Shown here: positions 28,529 to 36,241 of the stretch, in pieces
How the letters are laid out: every line of letters starts with the position of its first letter
Numbering within the stretch: the first letter of the stretch is position 1
Assembly (NCBI GenBank): GCA_964393405.1
Contig: CAYMTR010000005.1
Coordinates: 1 to 64,000, forward strand
Source of the DNA: CAYMTR01 sp964393405
GTDB taxonomy: Bacteria; Bacteroidota; Bacteroidia; Bacteroidales; Prolixibacteraceae
Length of the DNA stretch: 64,000 nucleotides
Direction: 5' to 3'
Notes under the pieces: generated by a model
The model's input: only the letters and a program-made list of their open reading frames with translations
Database searches by the model: none
Told to the model about the DNA's origin: nothing
Made by a program: the position numbers and the translations under genes

Positions 28529-29355
28529 TTAGAAACTGTATCACCCACTTTCAACAAAAATGGTTCAGAATCTCCCGTTTTAAATAAGGGATTAACCCAA
28601 GTATTATAGTTTCTAATTTTATTGTTGATTATAGAATCAATTCTCGCATTTGAGTAATATACAGTCAATTTCAAGTGAGCACCAATCTGATAGTTTTCTC
28701 CTCCGGCAATACCAAGAGCTGTCCCTGATTTTACGCTATCGCCAATACCAACGAACATCATACTATCAGCAAAAACTTCATATTTAGCAAATGAATTATC
28801 TGGATGTACAATAGTAAGAGAATTTTCCCCTCTACGAAAACCATCCTTCGATGAAGCTTCAGTCTTCATACAAACTATTCCATCTCGGCAGCTGAAAACT
28901 GAATCGCCCTTATTAAGCGAAAAAGCCCATAATATCTTTGATGGATCATCACCTTTGGAAACATCGAAATTAAATATGTTGGTTTGTTTTCCTTTCCCAA
29001 TAGGCAAAGAGTATAAGGTAGCTGAATCATAATTTACTGGGAAAGCACCTATTCTTGTATTATAGCTATGTTCAAAGGCTCCTGGTATATCAAGAAGTAT
29101 TCTTTTGACCTTAAACAGAAAAGTCTTACCATGATTTAATGTTGTAATATAAGGCAGTTTGCAAGTTGCAGTCATGTTATCAAACTTGCTGAAATCTAAT
29201 GATATCTGCATAGGATAGAAATTCGGATTTTCAGCATAAAAGTCATAAAGTCCATCACCTATTTTTACGTATGTAACCTTAACATTCTGAAAGTTTTGTC
29301 CATTCACAATACCGAACATCAAGAACAGTAAAACAAAAACTAATAACCTATTCAT
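28522..29355 (-). CDS. Degenerate M23/LytM-like exported protein
   Basis: 277 aa with signal peptide (MNRLLVFVLLFLMFGIVNGQ). The C-terminal half reads as the LytM beta-barrel (DGIVCMKTEASSKD; NSLTIVHPDNSFAKY; IGDSVKSGTALGIAGG; GAHLKLTVYY). The zinc ligands of active M23 endopeptidases are not all kept. No histidine precedes the first strand where HxxxD is expected, and the HLHF motif is HLKL. Peptidoglycan hydrolysis is therefore unlikely; a regulatory or scaffold role like other dead LytM proteins is possible. Its stop overlaps the kinase stop by 7 bp (convergent). Confidence 0.75.
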   Translation of the reverse strand: MNRLLVFVLLFLMFGIVNGQNFQNVKVTYVKIGDGLYDFYAENPNFYPMQISLDFSKFDNMTATCKLPYITTLNHGKTFLFKVKRILLDIPGAFEHSYNTRIGAFPVNYDSATLYSLPIGKGKQTNIFNFDVSKGDDPSKILWAFSLNKGDSVFSCRDGIVCMKTEASSKDGFRRGENSLTIVHPDNSFAKYEVFADSMMFVGIGDSVKSGTALGIAGGENYQIGAHLKLTVYYSNARIDSIINNKIRNYNTWVNPLFKTGDSEPFLLKVGDTVSNY

Positions 29356-29457
29356 ATCTATAATTTTATTGACAAAATTTAAAAATACAATATTTCAGCT
29401 TCCCAAAACAAATATTTTTTAGTTCTTTTACAACTAAACCAGTAAAATCCTAACCTT

Positions 29458-30738
29458 ATGTCAGGTAAATCAACTATTAAACCATGGTCGTGGGTCCCCT
29501 CGCTATATTTTGCAGAAGGTCTGCCATATGCAATAGTGATAACTGTTTCAACAATAATATATAAGAACCTTGGCCTATCCAACACTGAAATCACATTCTA
29601 CACAGGTTGGCTCTATTTGCCATGGGTAATAAAGCCTTTCTGGAGTCCTTTTGTTGACAATTTTCGTACCAAACGATTTTGGATAGTACTGACTCAAACT
29701 TTAATGGGGGCATTGATAGCATCAGCCGGACTAGCTTTACCAGCAGATAATTTTGTGAAGTGGACCCTAATAATGTTTTGGCTCATAGCGTTTAGTTCAG
29801 CCACTCATGACATTGCAGCAGATGGGTTTTATATGCTAGGTCTTGATCCTCATCAACAATCGTTTTTTGTTGGTATTAGAAACACATTTTGGAGGATAGC
29901 GGCAATTGCAGGTCAGGGTGGACTCGTATATGTGTCAGGATTAATGATGAAAAATAACATTACAGTAAAAACAACCTGGTTAATACTATTAATAGTTGCG
30001 GGAAGTATTTATTTTATGATTGGCATCTATCACAAACTTATACTACCCCACCCTGATAATGACCCATATAAAACCATATCAGGAGCTAAAGATATCATAC
30101 GTAAATATTTTACGGCATTTCTCACTTTCTTCAAAAAGAAGAATTTTATAATTTTTTTACTATTCATTTTACTTTACAGGTTAGGTGAAGCTCAACTCAC
30201 TAAAATTGCTGCTCCATTCTTTCTTGATTCTCTTGAGACCGGAGGTTTGGGACTAAGCAATGAACAAGTAGGCTGGGCTTATGGGACATTAGGGATGATT
30301 GGGCTTGTAGCCGGAGGAATACTTGGAGGAATGGCAGCATCTAAGAATGGATTAAGATATTGGATATGGCCAATGATTATTTTGATGAATATTCCTGATA
30401 TATTATATGTAATAATGTCGCATTATCAACCCACAAGCTTTGCTTTAATTCAATTATTCATTGCAATTGAGCAGTTTGGATACGGTTTTGGATTTACTGC
30501 TTTTACGCTTTATCTGATATACTTTGTTCAGGGAGAAAACAAAACTTCACATTATGCATTTGCGACAGGCATTATGGCTTTAGGAATGATGATTCCTGGA
30601 ATGTTAAGTGGTTGGATTCAGGAATCATTGAATTATGAAAAATTCTTTATTTGGGTAACAATTTGTACAATACCCGGATTTCTAATAATTCCATTTCTTA
30701 AAATAGATAAATATTTTGGTAAGAAGTTAAAAGATTGA
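29458..30738 (+). CDS. AmpG-like MFS permease
   Basis: 426 aa, about 12 membrane helices, no signal peptide. The start WSWVPSLYFAEGLPYAIV and the following WLYLPWVIKPFWSPFVD motif are typical of the AmpG/SLC33-like branch of the major facilitator superfamily. This branch brings in muropeptides (GlcNAc-anhydroMurNAc peptides) for cell-wall recycling. Other conserved loop parts visible are SSATHDIAADGFY and GYGFGFTAFTLYL. Substrate is inferred from the family; AmpG homologues in Bacteroidota are usually not linked to beta-lactamase control. Single gene; the ATG at 29458 lies 102 bp from the divergent M23-like gene. Confidence 0.85.
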   Translation: MSGKSTIKPWSWVPSLYFAEGLPYAIVITVSTIIYKNLGLSNTEITFYTGWLYLPWVIKPFWSPFVDNFRTKRFWIVLTQTLMGALIASAGLALPADNFVKWTLIMFWLIAFSSATHDIAADGFYMLGLDPHQQSFFVGIRNTFWRIAAIAGQGGLVYVSGLMMKNNITVKTTWLILLIVAGSIYFMIGIYHKLILPHPDNDPYKTISGAKDIIRKYFTAFLTFFKKKNFIIFLLFILLYRLGEAQLTKIAAPFFLDSLETGGLGLSNEQVGWAYGTLGMIGLVAGGILGGMAASKNGLRYWIWPMIILMNIPDILYVIMSHYQPTSFALIQLFIAIEQFGYGFGFTAFTLYLIYFVQGENKTSHYAFATGIMALGMMIPGMLSGWIQESLNYEKFFIWVTICTIPGFLIIPFLKIDKYFGKKLKD

Positions 30739-30763
30739 ATACAGAAGGTTTCTTTCCGGGAAA

Positions 30764-31225
30764 TTAGACTTTAAAAGCCCTATCAATATCTCTTTTTGCG
30801 TCGTTTTGTTTTAGGGTTTCTCTTTTATCGAAAAGCTTTTTCCCTTTAGCTAAGCCGATTTCGAGTTTTGCCCATCCCCTTTCATCAACAAAAAGTCTAA
30901 GAGGAATTATCGTTAGCCCGGTCTCTCTCACTTTTCTTTCAAGCTTATGCAGCTCTTTCTTCTGCAGCAACAATTTCCTTTCTCTTTTGGCTTCGTGGTT
31001 ATTGTAAGTGCCATAAAAATATTCAGCTATGTGCATATTCTTCACGTACAAAGCTCCTTCAAAAAACTGGCAATAGGAATCAACAAGACCTGCTTTACCA
31101 TCCCTTATTGACTTTATTTCAGTTCCCTGTAACATTAATCCGGCAGTGAAAGTTTCGAGTATTTCATATTCGAAAAAAGCCTTCTTATTTTTAATATTTA
31201 TTTTATTTTGAGGTTTTAATCCCAT
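30764..31225 (-). CDS. smpB: SsrA-binding protein SmpB
   Basis: Binds tmRNA and delivers it to stalled ribosomes for trans-translation. It is 153 aa, the standard length. The beta-barrel shows INIKNKKAFFEYEILETFTAGL and GTEIKSIRDGKAGLVDSYC. Later motifs are KLLLQKKELHKLERKV, LRLFVDERGWAKLEIGLAKG and the C-terminal KRDIDRAF tail that enters the mRNA channel. It starts 3 bp after the upstream membrane protein's stop codon, so the two are co-translated. All motifs are intact. Confidence 0.97.
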   Translation of the reverse strand: MGLKPQNKINIKNKKAFFEYEILETFTAGLMLQGTEIKSIRDGKAGLVDSYCQFFEGALYVKNMHIAEYFYGTYNNHEAKRERKLLLQKKELHKLERKVRETGLTIIPLRLFVDERGWAKLEIGLAKGKKLFDKRETLKQNDAKRDIDRAFKV

Positions 31226-31228
31226 CTT

Positions 31229-31813
31229 CTAATACATTAGATTGAATGATATTCTTTTTAAAATAAAAGAAAAGATCATCGTTATAAAAAACATGCCAAC
31301 AAATAATACAAAAAAGTAATAAAATCTTTTGTTCTCATCAATTGCGCAATATTTAATTATTCCAAGATATGCAATATAAAGACCGTACCAAGGTAAAAAT
31401 CCGCCAAGATTTAGAAAAGGCAACAACCCGGTAACAATACTCGTCATAATAGCCGGCATCATGGAATAAATTGAAACTCTTTTAGTAATAGCCTTTGAAA
31501 CTTCGACATGAAAAAGTTTGGATACTTCTAAAATTACAGTTTGGGAAACTATAAATACAAAAAGTAGAAGAACAACTTTTAGTGAAGCTTTGATTAACGA
31601 ATCTTTCCAGAGGTAGCCATATTCAGAATTGAAGATTAAATCCCCCAGTTGAGAAAAGAAGAAAATAATTATTAATCCCGGAAGAAGAAATTTTCTTAAA
31701 ACCAAAGTAGAATTGTTCCTCCCAGACTTAATCATTTCCCAATGCAGTCTTGGTCTGAAGAACAAAAACATTGTTTCATTAAAGATTTTCTTAATCAAAT
31801 TAATTAAGTTCAT
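31229..31813 (-). CDS. Yip1-like multi-helix membrane protein
   Basis: 194 aa from the ATG at 31813 (MNLINLIKKIFNETMFLFFRP). An upstream in-frame start at 31837 would add MYCSFYIS, which looks less natural. There are five or so hydrophobic helices. The start (RPRLHWEMI) and the layout resemble Yip1/DUF1282 proteins common in Bacteroidota. No catalytic motif. It is the first gene of a pair with smpB (3-bp gap). Function unknown; a role in membrane organisation is a guess from the fold family. Confidence 0.65.
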   Translation of the reverse strand: MNLINLIKKIFNETMFLFFRPRLHWEMIKSGRNNSTLVLRKFLLPGLIIIFFFSQLGDLIFNSEYGYLWKDSLIKASLKVVLLLFVFIVSQTVILEVSKLFHVEVSKAITKRVSIYSMMPAIMTSIVTGLLPFLNLGGFLPWYGLYIAYLGIIKYCAIDENKRFYYFFVLFVGMFFITMIFSFILKRISFNLMY

Positions 31814-31845
31814 AGAAATATAAAATGAGCAGTACAAAAATACAT

Positions 31846-31853
31846 TAGTTTTG
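31846..31853 (+). promoter_or_regulatory. Possible -7 element for miaA
   Basis: TAGTTTTG matches TAnnTTTG 37 bp before the miaA ATG. No convincing TTTG lies at the -33 distance, so this is only a partial match. Confidence 0.3.
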
Positions 31854-31890
31854 CAATTATAGTGCCTCTTAATATTTCATTTTATCAGAT

Positions 31891-32811
31891 ATGAAGCAAT
31901 TTAACCTTATTACAATACTTGGATCAACAGCAACGGGCAAAACAGGAGTTGCAAGTCATCTAGCAAAAGAAATCAATGGTGAAGTAATATCTGCAGATTC
32001 GCGTCAGGTATATCGAGGAATGGATATTGGAACAGGAAAAGACTTAATGGAATATACGATTAATGAATTTAAAGTGCCATATCATTTAATTGATATTGCA
32101 GATGCAGGCTTTGAATATAATGTGTTTGAATATCAGCACGATTTCATTAAAGCCTTTACAGAAATAACTGAAAGACAAAAACTTCCAATATTATGCGGAG
32201 GAAGCGGAATGTATATTGAATCAGTCCTTAAAGGTTACAAATTAATTAATGTTCCTGTAAATGAAGAATTAAGGATGCATCTTCGAGGAAAAGACATGCA
32301 TGAATTATCAACAATCTTAAAGTCATATAAAACTTTGCACAACAAGACAGATGTTGATACGATAAAACGTGCAATAAGAGCAATTGAGATAGAAGAATAC
32401 TACTTAACAAATCCGGAAACAGATATCAATTATCCCGAAATAAAAAGCTTGATTATTGGGATACAATTTGATAGGGAAATCAGAAGAAGAAGGATTTCGG
32501 AAAGATTGAAAGATAGATTGGAACATGGAATGATTGATGAAGTGAAAGGGCTTTTATCATCAGGAGTTAAGAAAGAGACGTTGATTTATTATGGTCTGGA
32601 ATACAAACACATAACACTTTTCCTGTCAGGAGAAATAGATTATCAGACAATGTTTAATCAGCTTGAAACTGCTATACATCAATTCAGCAAACGACAGATG
32701 ACATGGTTCAGACGCATGGAAAAAAACGGTTTTAAAATACACTGGATTGACGGCTTTGAACCAATGGAGCAAAAAATCAATATAATAAAGGGGCTACTTA
32801 AAAGTGAATAA
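31891..32811 (+). CDS. miaA: tRNA dimethylallyltransferase
   Basis: Adds a dimethylallyl group to N6 of A37 in tRNAs reading UNN codons. It is 306 aa. The P-loop is ILGSTATGKTGVASHLA. The next motifs are SADSRQVYRGMDIGTGKD, YHLIDIADAG and PILCGGSGMYIESVLKG. The C-terminal part includes DVDTIKRAIRAIEI, GLEYKHITLFLSGEI and the helix FSKRQMTWFRRM. All match active MiaA enzymes. It stands alone on the plus strand, with a thioesterase gene converging 9 bp downstream. Confidence 0.96.
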   Translation: MKQFNLITILGSTATGKTGVASHLAKEINGEVISADSRQVYRGMDIGTGKDLMEYTINEFKVPYHLIDIADAGFEYNVFEYQHDFIKAFTEITERQKLPILCGGSGMYIESVLKGYKLINVPVNEELRMHLRGKDMHELSTILKSYKTLHNKTDVDTIKRAIRAIEIEEYYLTNPETDINYPEIKSLIIGIQFDREIRRRRISERLKDRLEHGMIDEVKGLLSSGVKKETLIYYGLEYKHITLFLSGEIDYQTMFNQLETAIHQFSKRQMTWFRRMEKNGFKIHWIDGFEPMEQKINIIKGLLKSE

Positions 32812-32819
32812 TAATAACA

Positions 32820-33578
32820 CTAATTCCATTTGATTCTGGTCCTTACCATTTCGACTTCATCAGACTCACGATTGATACTACACAAAAACTCATTATCAGC
32901 AACTTGTTCACGGGAAACACTAAGGTTATCACCAGGAAGAGCTTCTTTAATAAAGTTAATTTCAAAGTCGACAACTGAGTGATTAGCAATATATTCAAAA
33001 TCAAAACTATTAATTATCCTTTCTATATAACTCACATTGTTAACGTGAAAATTCATATCAGTCTCAGTAAAAGTAACAATAGATGGAATAAAGATTTGTT
33101 TATCAGTAAGACTTGGAATCTTTTCTGGATCAACATCAAATAATTTCTCTGCACATAAAGGAAAATCTCTCATAAAATCATCAGGCCTGACAATTCTTCT
33201 TGTCTCAATATTAACCATTAGCCACATACTAGATGCTTTTACGAATACCTTACCACTTTCATCCTCGACCAGAAAGTTTCTGTAGGCGAATAATCCGTCA
33301 GATCCGTTTGACCAAGTAGAAACTTTTACCTTTTGTCGCCATTCAGGGAATTCAACAATATGAATCTTCATTCTTGATAATACCCAAAAAACATTTTGTT
33401 CCTGCATTGTTTCCCACCCAACTCCACATTCAATAGTATGGTTTCCTGCTATATCCTGGAAGAAACTGCACAGTTTGTATATTGTTAATCTACGATTTAA
33501 ATCAGTATGATAAGACCTGATTGTAAAATTTTCAGAAAACACTACAGGAGAATTAGGAAGTATTTCAAATGCACTCAT
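32820..33578 (-). CDS. Acyl-ACP thioesterase
   Basis: Releases fatty acids from acyl carrier protein in the cytoplasm (FatA/Acyl-ACP_TE family, double hot-dog). It is 252 aa from the ATG at 33578 (MSAFEILPNSPVVFSENF); an upstream in-frame start at 33629 would add 17 residues not typical of the family. The N-terminal hot-dog shows DLNRRLTIYKLCSFFQDIA and FWVLSRMKI. The C-terminal repeat has the catalytic segment DMNFHVNNVSYIE, with the expected Asn and His. Single gene, divergent from the AraC regulator. Confidence 0.9.
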   Translation of the reverse strand: MSAFEILPNSPVVFSENFTIRSYHTDLNRRLTIYKLCSFFQDIAGNHTIECGVGWETMQEQNVFWVLSRMKIHIVEFPEWRQKVKVSTWSNGSDGLFAYRNFLVEDESGKVFVKASSMWLMVNIETRRIVRPDDFMRDFPLCAEKLFDVDPEKIPSLTDKQIFIPSIVTFTETDMNFHVNNVSYIERIINSFDFEYIANHSVVDFEINFIKEALPGDNLSVSREQVADNEFLCSINRESDEVEMVRTRIKWN

Positions 33579-33696
33579 CTGATAATTATTAAATTTATGT
33601 AAAAATAAATATGGTATCTTAACATACAAATCAAAAACGAAATATTACTTTAAAATAAACAATGAATTAATTAATTTGTAGTTCAAATTCAAACAG

Positions 33697-34587
33697 ATGG
33701 ATAGATATATCAAGATACAGGAACTGAAGCACAACAACAACAAAGTATTCTTTGCATACCGTTCTATGGTAGAAAATTACAATCTTAATTCAGGTAAGGC
33801 AGACATTCCTCACATGCATGATTTTTATACTATTATTTTTGTAAAAGAAGCATATGGCTCACACTTCATTGACTTCTCTGAATATAAAATAATTCCCGGA
33901 AGTGTTTTTTTTGTAAGCCCGGGACAAGTCCATCAAATTGTAGTTCAGAAACCTGATCCTGAAGGTGACATTCTAATGTTTAATGAAGAATTCCTTGCTC
34001 ATAATTTTATTAGTGAATCATTTATCAAGAATATTGGGCTCTTTTCTTGCACAATTGACACTCCCCCACTTGAACTCCCCGATGACGCGTTAAAAACACT
34101 TACAAGATTTTCAGAAGAAATAAGAGAGGCCTTTAACAGTGATTCCTCCTACAAGTTCGAAATAATTAGTTCATATCTCAAACTCTTTTTTATTGAATGT
34201 ATTAAATACTCCGTAATTCCGGATTCAGATAACACGCAAAAACTTCAAAGCGGGAGACAAATAATTTTTACGTTCAAGGATCTATTAAAAAAGAATTATA
34301 AAGATTGGCACAAAGTATCAGAATACGCTGAAGAGATGAATATCAGTCCTGATTATCTGAATAGCGTTTTGAAAAATAATCTCGGCAAAAGTTCTAAGGA
34401 ATTAATTACAGACAGGATTATTCTGGAAGCCAAAAGACTCGGACTTCACACAGAGCTTTCCACCAAGGAAATTGCATATCAACTCGGATATGAAGACCCT
34501 TCCCATTTTAGCAAGCTTTTCAAGAATCAAACCAGAGAATCCTTCTCTGATTTCAGGAATAATTTAAACAAAAAGATGTATTTCTAA
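33697..34587 (+). CDS. AraC family transcriptional regulator
   Basis: 296 aa. The N-terminal cupin-like ligand domain (about 25-110) includes ADIPHMHDFYTIIFVKE and IIPGSVFFVSPGQVHQ. The C-terminal double helix-turn-helix (about 195-292) reads KVSEYAEEMNISPDYLNSVL and STKEIAYQLGYEDPSHFSKL. The next genes (pirin, YceI) follow on the same strand. The gap before them holds two 14-bp direct repeats 21 bp apart that abut their promoter, the layout expected for an AraC-family activator. Its inducer is unknown. An acidic or aromatic small molecule or oxidative signal would suit pirin/YceI, but that is inference. Confidence 0.93.
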   Translation: MDRYIKIQELKHNNNKVFFAYRSMVENYNLNSGKADIPHMHDFYTIIFVKEAYGSHFIDFSEYKIIPGSVFFVSPGQVHQIVVQKPDPEGDILMFNEEFLAHNFISESFIKNIGLFSCTIDTPPLELPDDALKTLTRFSEEIREAFNSDSSYKFEIISSYLKLFFIECIKYSVIPDSDNTQKLQSGRQIIFTFKDLLKKNYKDWHKVSEYAEEMNISPDYLNSVLKNNLGKSSKELITDRIILEAKRLGLHTELSTKEIAYQLGYEDPSHFSKLFKNQTRESFSDFRNNLNKKMYF

Positions 34588-34605
34588 TAATAAGGGACAT
34601 TTATA

Positions 34606-34640
34606 TCTGATTTATACATCATCTCCTCTGATTTATACAT
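34606..34640 (+). promoter_or_regulatory. Predicted AraC-type operator: two 14-bp direct repeats
   Basis: TCTGATTTATACAT occurs at 34606-34619 and again, identical, at 34627-34640. The 21-bp period is two turns of the helix. The downstream copy runs into the -33 TTG (34640-34642) of the pirin promoter. An adjacent AraC-family gene ends 18 bp upstream. Confidence 0.7.
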
Positions 34641-34670
34641 TGTCCTCATTATTTGGCTTTTATAATTTTG
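34640..34670 (+). promoter_or_regulatory. Predicted pirin-yceI promoter
   Basis: TTG at 34640-34642, a 20-bp spacer, then TAATTTTG at 34663-34670, an exact -33/-7 fit. The start of transcription would fall near 34676. This places the pirin start codon at 34694 and rules out the in-frame codon at 34640. Confidence 0.65.
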
Positions 34671-34693
34671 TATCAAAGAAATTATATAAAGAT

Positions 34694-35389
34694 ATGATAA
34701 CGACAATACATAAATCAAATACACGAGGACACGCTAATCATGGATGGTTAGATTCTCACCACACCTTTAGTTTTGCGAATTATTATGATCCCGCAAGAAT
34801 TCGTTTTGGTAATCTTAGAGTTCTTAACGATGACATCATAGAACCTGGAAGTGGCTTTGGGAAACATCCTCATGATAATATGGAAATCATTTCCATCCCA
34901 ATAAAAGGAAGTCTTATGCATCAGGATTCAATGGGACATAAGCAGGTTATATCTGAAAATGAAGTACAGGTTATGAGTGCAGGAAGCGGATTATACCATT
35001 CTGAGTATAATGCATCAAATGAAGATTCAGCAAATTTTCTGCAGTTATGGATTTTGCCAGACAAGAAAAATATTAAACCTGTATATAATCAACAAAAATT
35101 TGACATCAGCGAAGCACAAAATATATGGCAAGTGTTAGTAGATAATGAATCAGGGCCATTGAAAATCAATCAACATGCCAGAATATCAAGAATTAATCTT
35201 GAAGAAGGGAAAGAAACAACTTATAAATTAAAAGAAGAATCAACTCGTTCTTACATTTTTGTAATAAGTGGAACAGTCAAAATAGACGATGAAATATTCA
35301 CAAAACGTGATGGATTTGGAATTGAAAACACAAAAGAATTTAAGATCAAAGCATTAGAAAGCAGTTTATTATTAAATATTGAATTATAA
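34694..35389 (+). CDS. Pirin family protein
   Basis: 231 aa cupin-superfamily protein. Starting at ATG 34694 (MITTIHKSNTRGHANHGWLD) it shows the pirin metal-site motifs: DSHHTFSFANYYDP, FGKHPHDNMEIISIPIKGSL and HQDSMGHKQV. Then follow QVMSAGSGLYHSEYN and FLQLWILPDKKNIKP. The histidines and glutamate that bind iron in pirins are in place. Some pirins are quercetin dioxygenases, others are redox-responsive regulators; the role here is not settled by sequence. The gene has a clear promoter just upstream, probably controlled by the adjacent AraC regulator. YceI starts 10 bp after its stop. Confidence 0.92.
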   Translation: MITTIHKSNTRGHANHGWLDSHHTFSFANYYDPARIRFGNLRVLNDDIIEPGSGFGKHPHDNMEIISIPIKGSLMHQDSMGHKQVISENEVQVMSAGSGLYHSEYNASNEDSANFLQLWILPDKKNIKPVYNQQKFDISEAQNIWQVLVDNESGPLKINQHARISRINLEEGKETTYKLKEESTRSYIFVISGTVKIDDEIFTKRDGFGIENTKEFKIKALESSLLLNIEL

Positions 35390-35399
35390 ATTAAAAGTT

Positions 35400-35978
35400 A
35401 TGAAAAGAACAATAAATACAGTAGTACTTGTTGTATTAGCGACAATGATGGTTAATGCACAAAATTATAAAGTAAACACTTCAGAATCAGTCTTAAAGTG
35501 GAATGGAAAGAAGGTTACAGGTGAGCACTATGGGAAGATAAGCCTAAAAGAAGGGAATTTTACCTTGAAATCAAATAAGATAATAGATGGAAATTTCACA
35601 ATTGACATGACATCAATCACGAGTGAAGATTTACCTGAAGGAGAATGGAACAAAAAACTTGTAGATCATTTAAAATCAGATGATTTCTTCGGAGCAGAAA
35701 AATATCCGGAATCAGTTCTTGTATTAACAGAAAGCACCCCAATAACAAATGGAAAGGCAAAAGTTAAAGGTAAGCTGACAATAAAAGGGATTACTCATCC
35801 TGTCGAATTTGAAGCAGTACAACAAGGATTAACAGTTTCTGCGCTAATCACTGTTGACAGGAGTAAATACAATGTCAGATATGGATCAGGTAAGTTTTTC
35901 CAAAATCTGGGAGACAAAACAATATATGATGATTTTACACTAGATGTTAAGTTAGTTGCAGAAATACAAAATAAGTAA
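35400..35978 (+). CDS. YceI family periplasmic lipocalin-like protein
   Basis: 192 aa from ATG 35400; the longer in-frame reading from 35379 would overlap pirin and is rejected. Signal peptide MKRTINTVVLVVLATMMVNAQ. The YceI barrel follows: YKVNTSESVLKWNGKKVTGEH, GNFTIDMTSITSEDL, HLKSDDFFGAEKYPES, GKLTIKGITHPVEF. YceI proteins bind polyisoprenoid or fatty amides in the periplasm. Together with pirin it forms a two-gene unit ending in a strong terminator. Confidence 0.92.
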   Translation: MKRTINTVVLVVLATMMVNAQNYKVNTSESVLKWNGKKVTGEHYGKISLKEGNFTLKSNKIIDGNFTIDMTSITSEDLPEGEWNKKLVDHLKSDDFFGAEKYPESVLVLTESTPITNGKAKVKGKLTIKGITHPVEFEAVQQGLTVSALITVDRSKYNVRYGSGKFFQNLGDKTIYDDFTLDVKLVAEIQNK

Positions 35979-36000
35979 GAGGAATAAGTAAATTAATTAA

Positions 36001-36031
36001 AGAGCACCTTAATCGGGGTGCTCTTTTTTTA
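36001..36031 (+). terminator. Intrinsic terminator of the pirin-yceI unit
   Basis: AGAGCACC (36001-36008) pairs perfectly with GGTGCTCT (36017-36024) over an 8-nt loop and runs into a T-tract of about eight. It lies 22 bp after the YceI stop codon. Confidence 0.85.
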
Positions 36032-36241
36032 AATTTAAAAAAATATGAATTAAACCTTTGTGTAGAAAGTAAATCTAAATAAAGGGGAATTATTTATGAA
36101 AAATTAAATTTTACTTTAAAATATAAAGAATACAATTTTTTCCGACAATAATTCACTATGTTAACAGCTTTATTTTTTAATAGCCTTGTCCTACAAAGAC
36201 ACAATATTAATCGACCTTTTAGGTATATCAAATAACAGACC

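Noticed and set aside
34640..34693. Longer pirin reading frame from 34640
   Set aside because: This segment holds the promoter, so it would lie before the transcript start; pirin homology begins at 34694.
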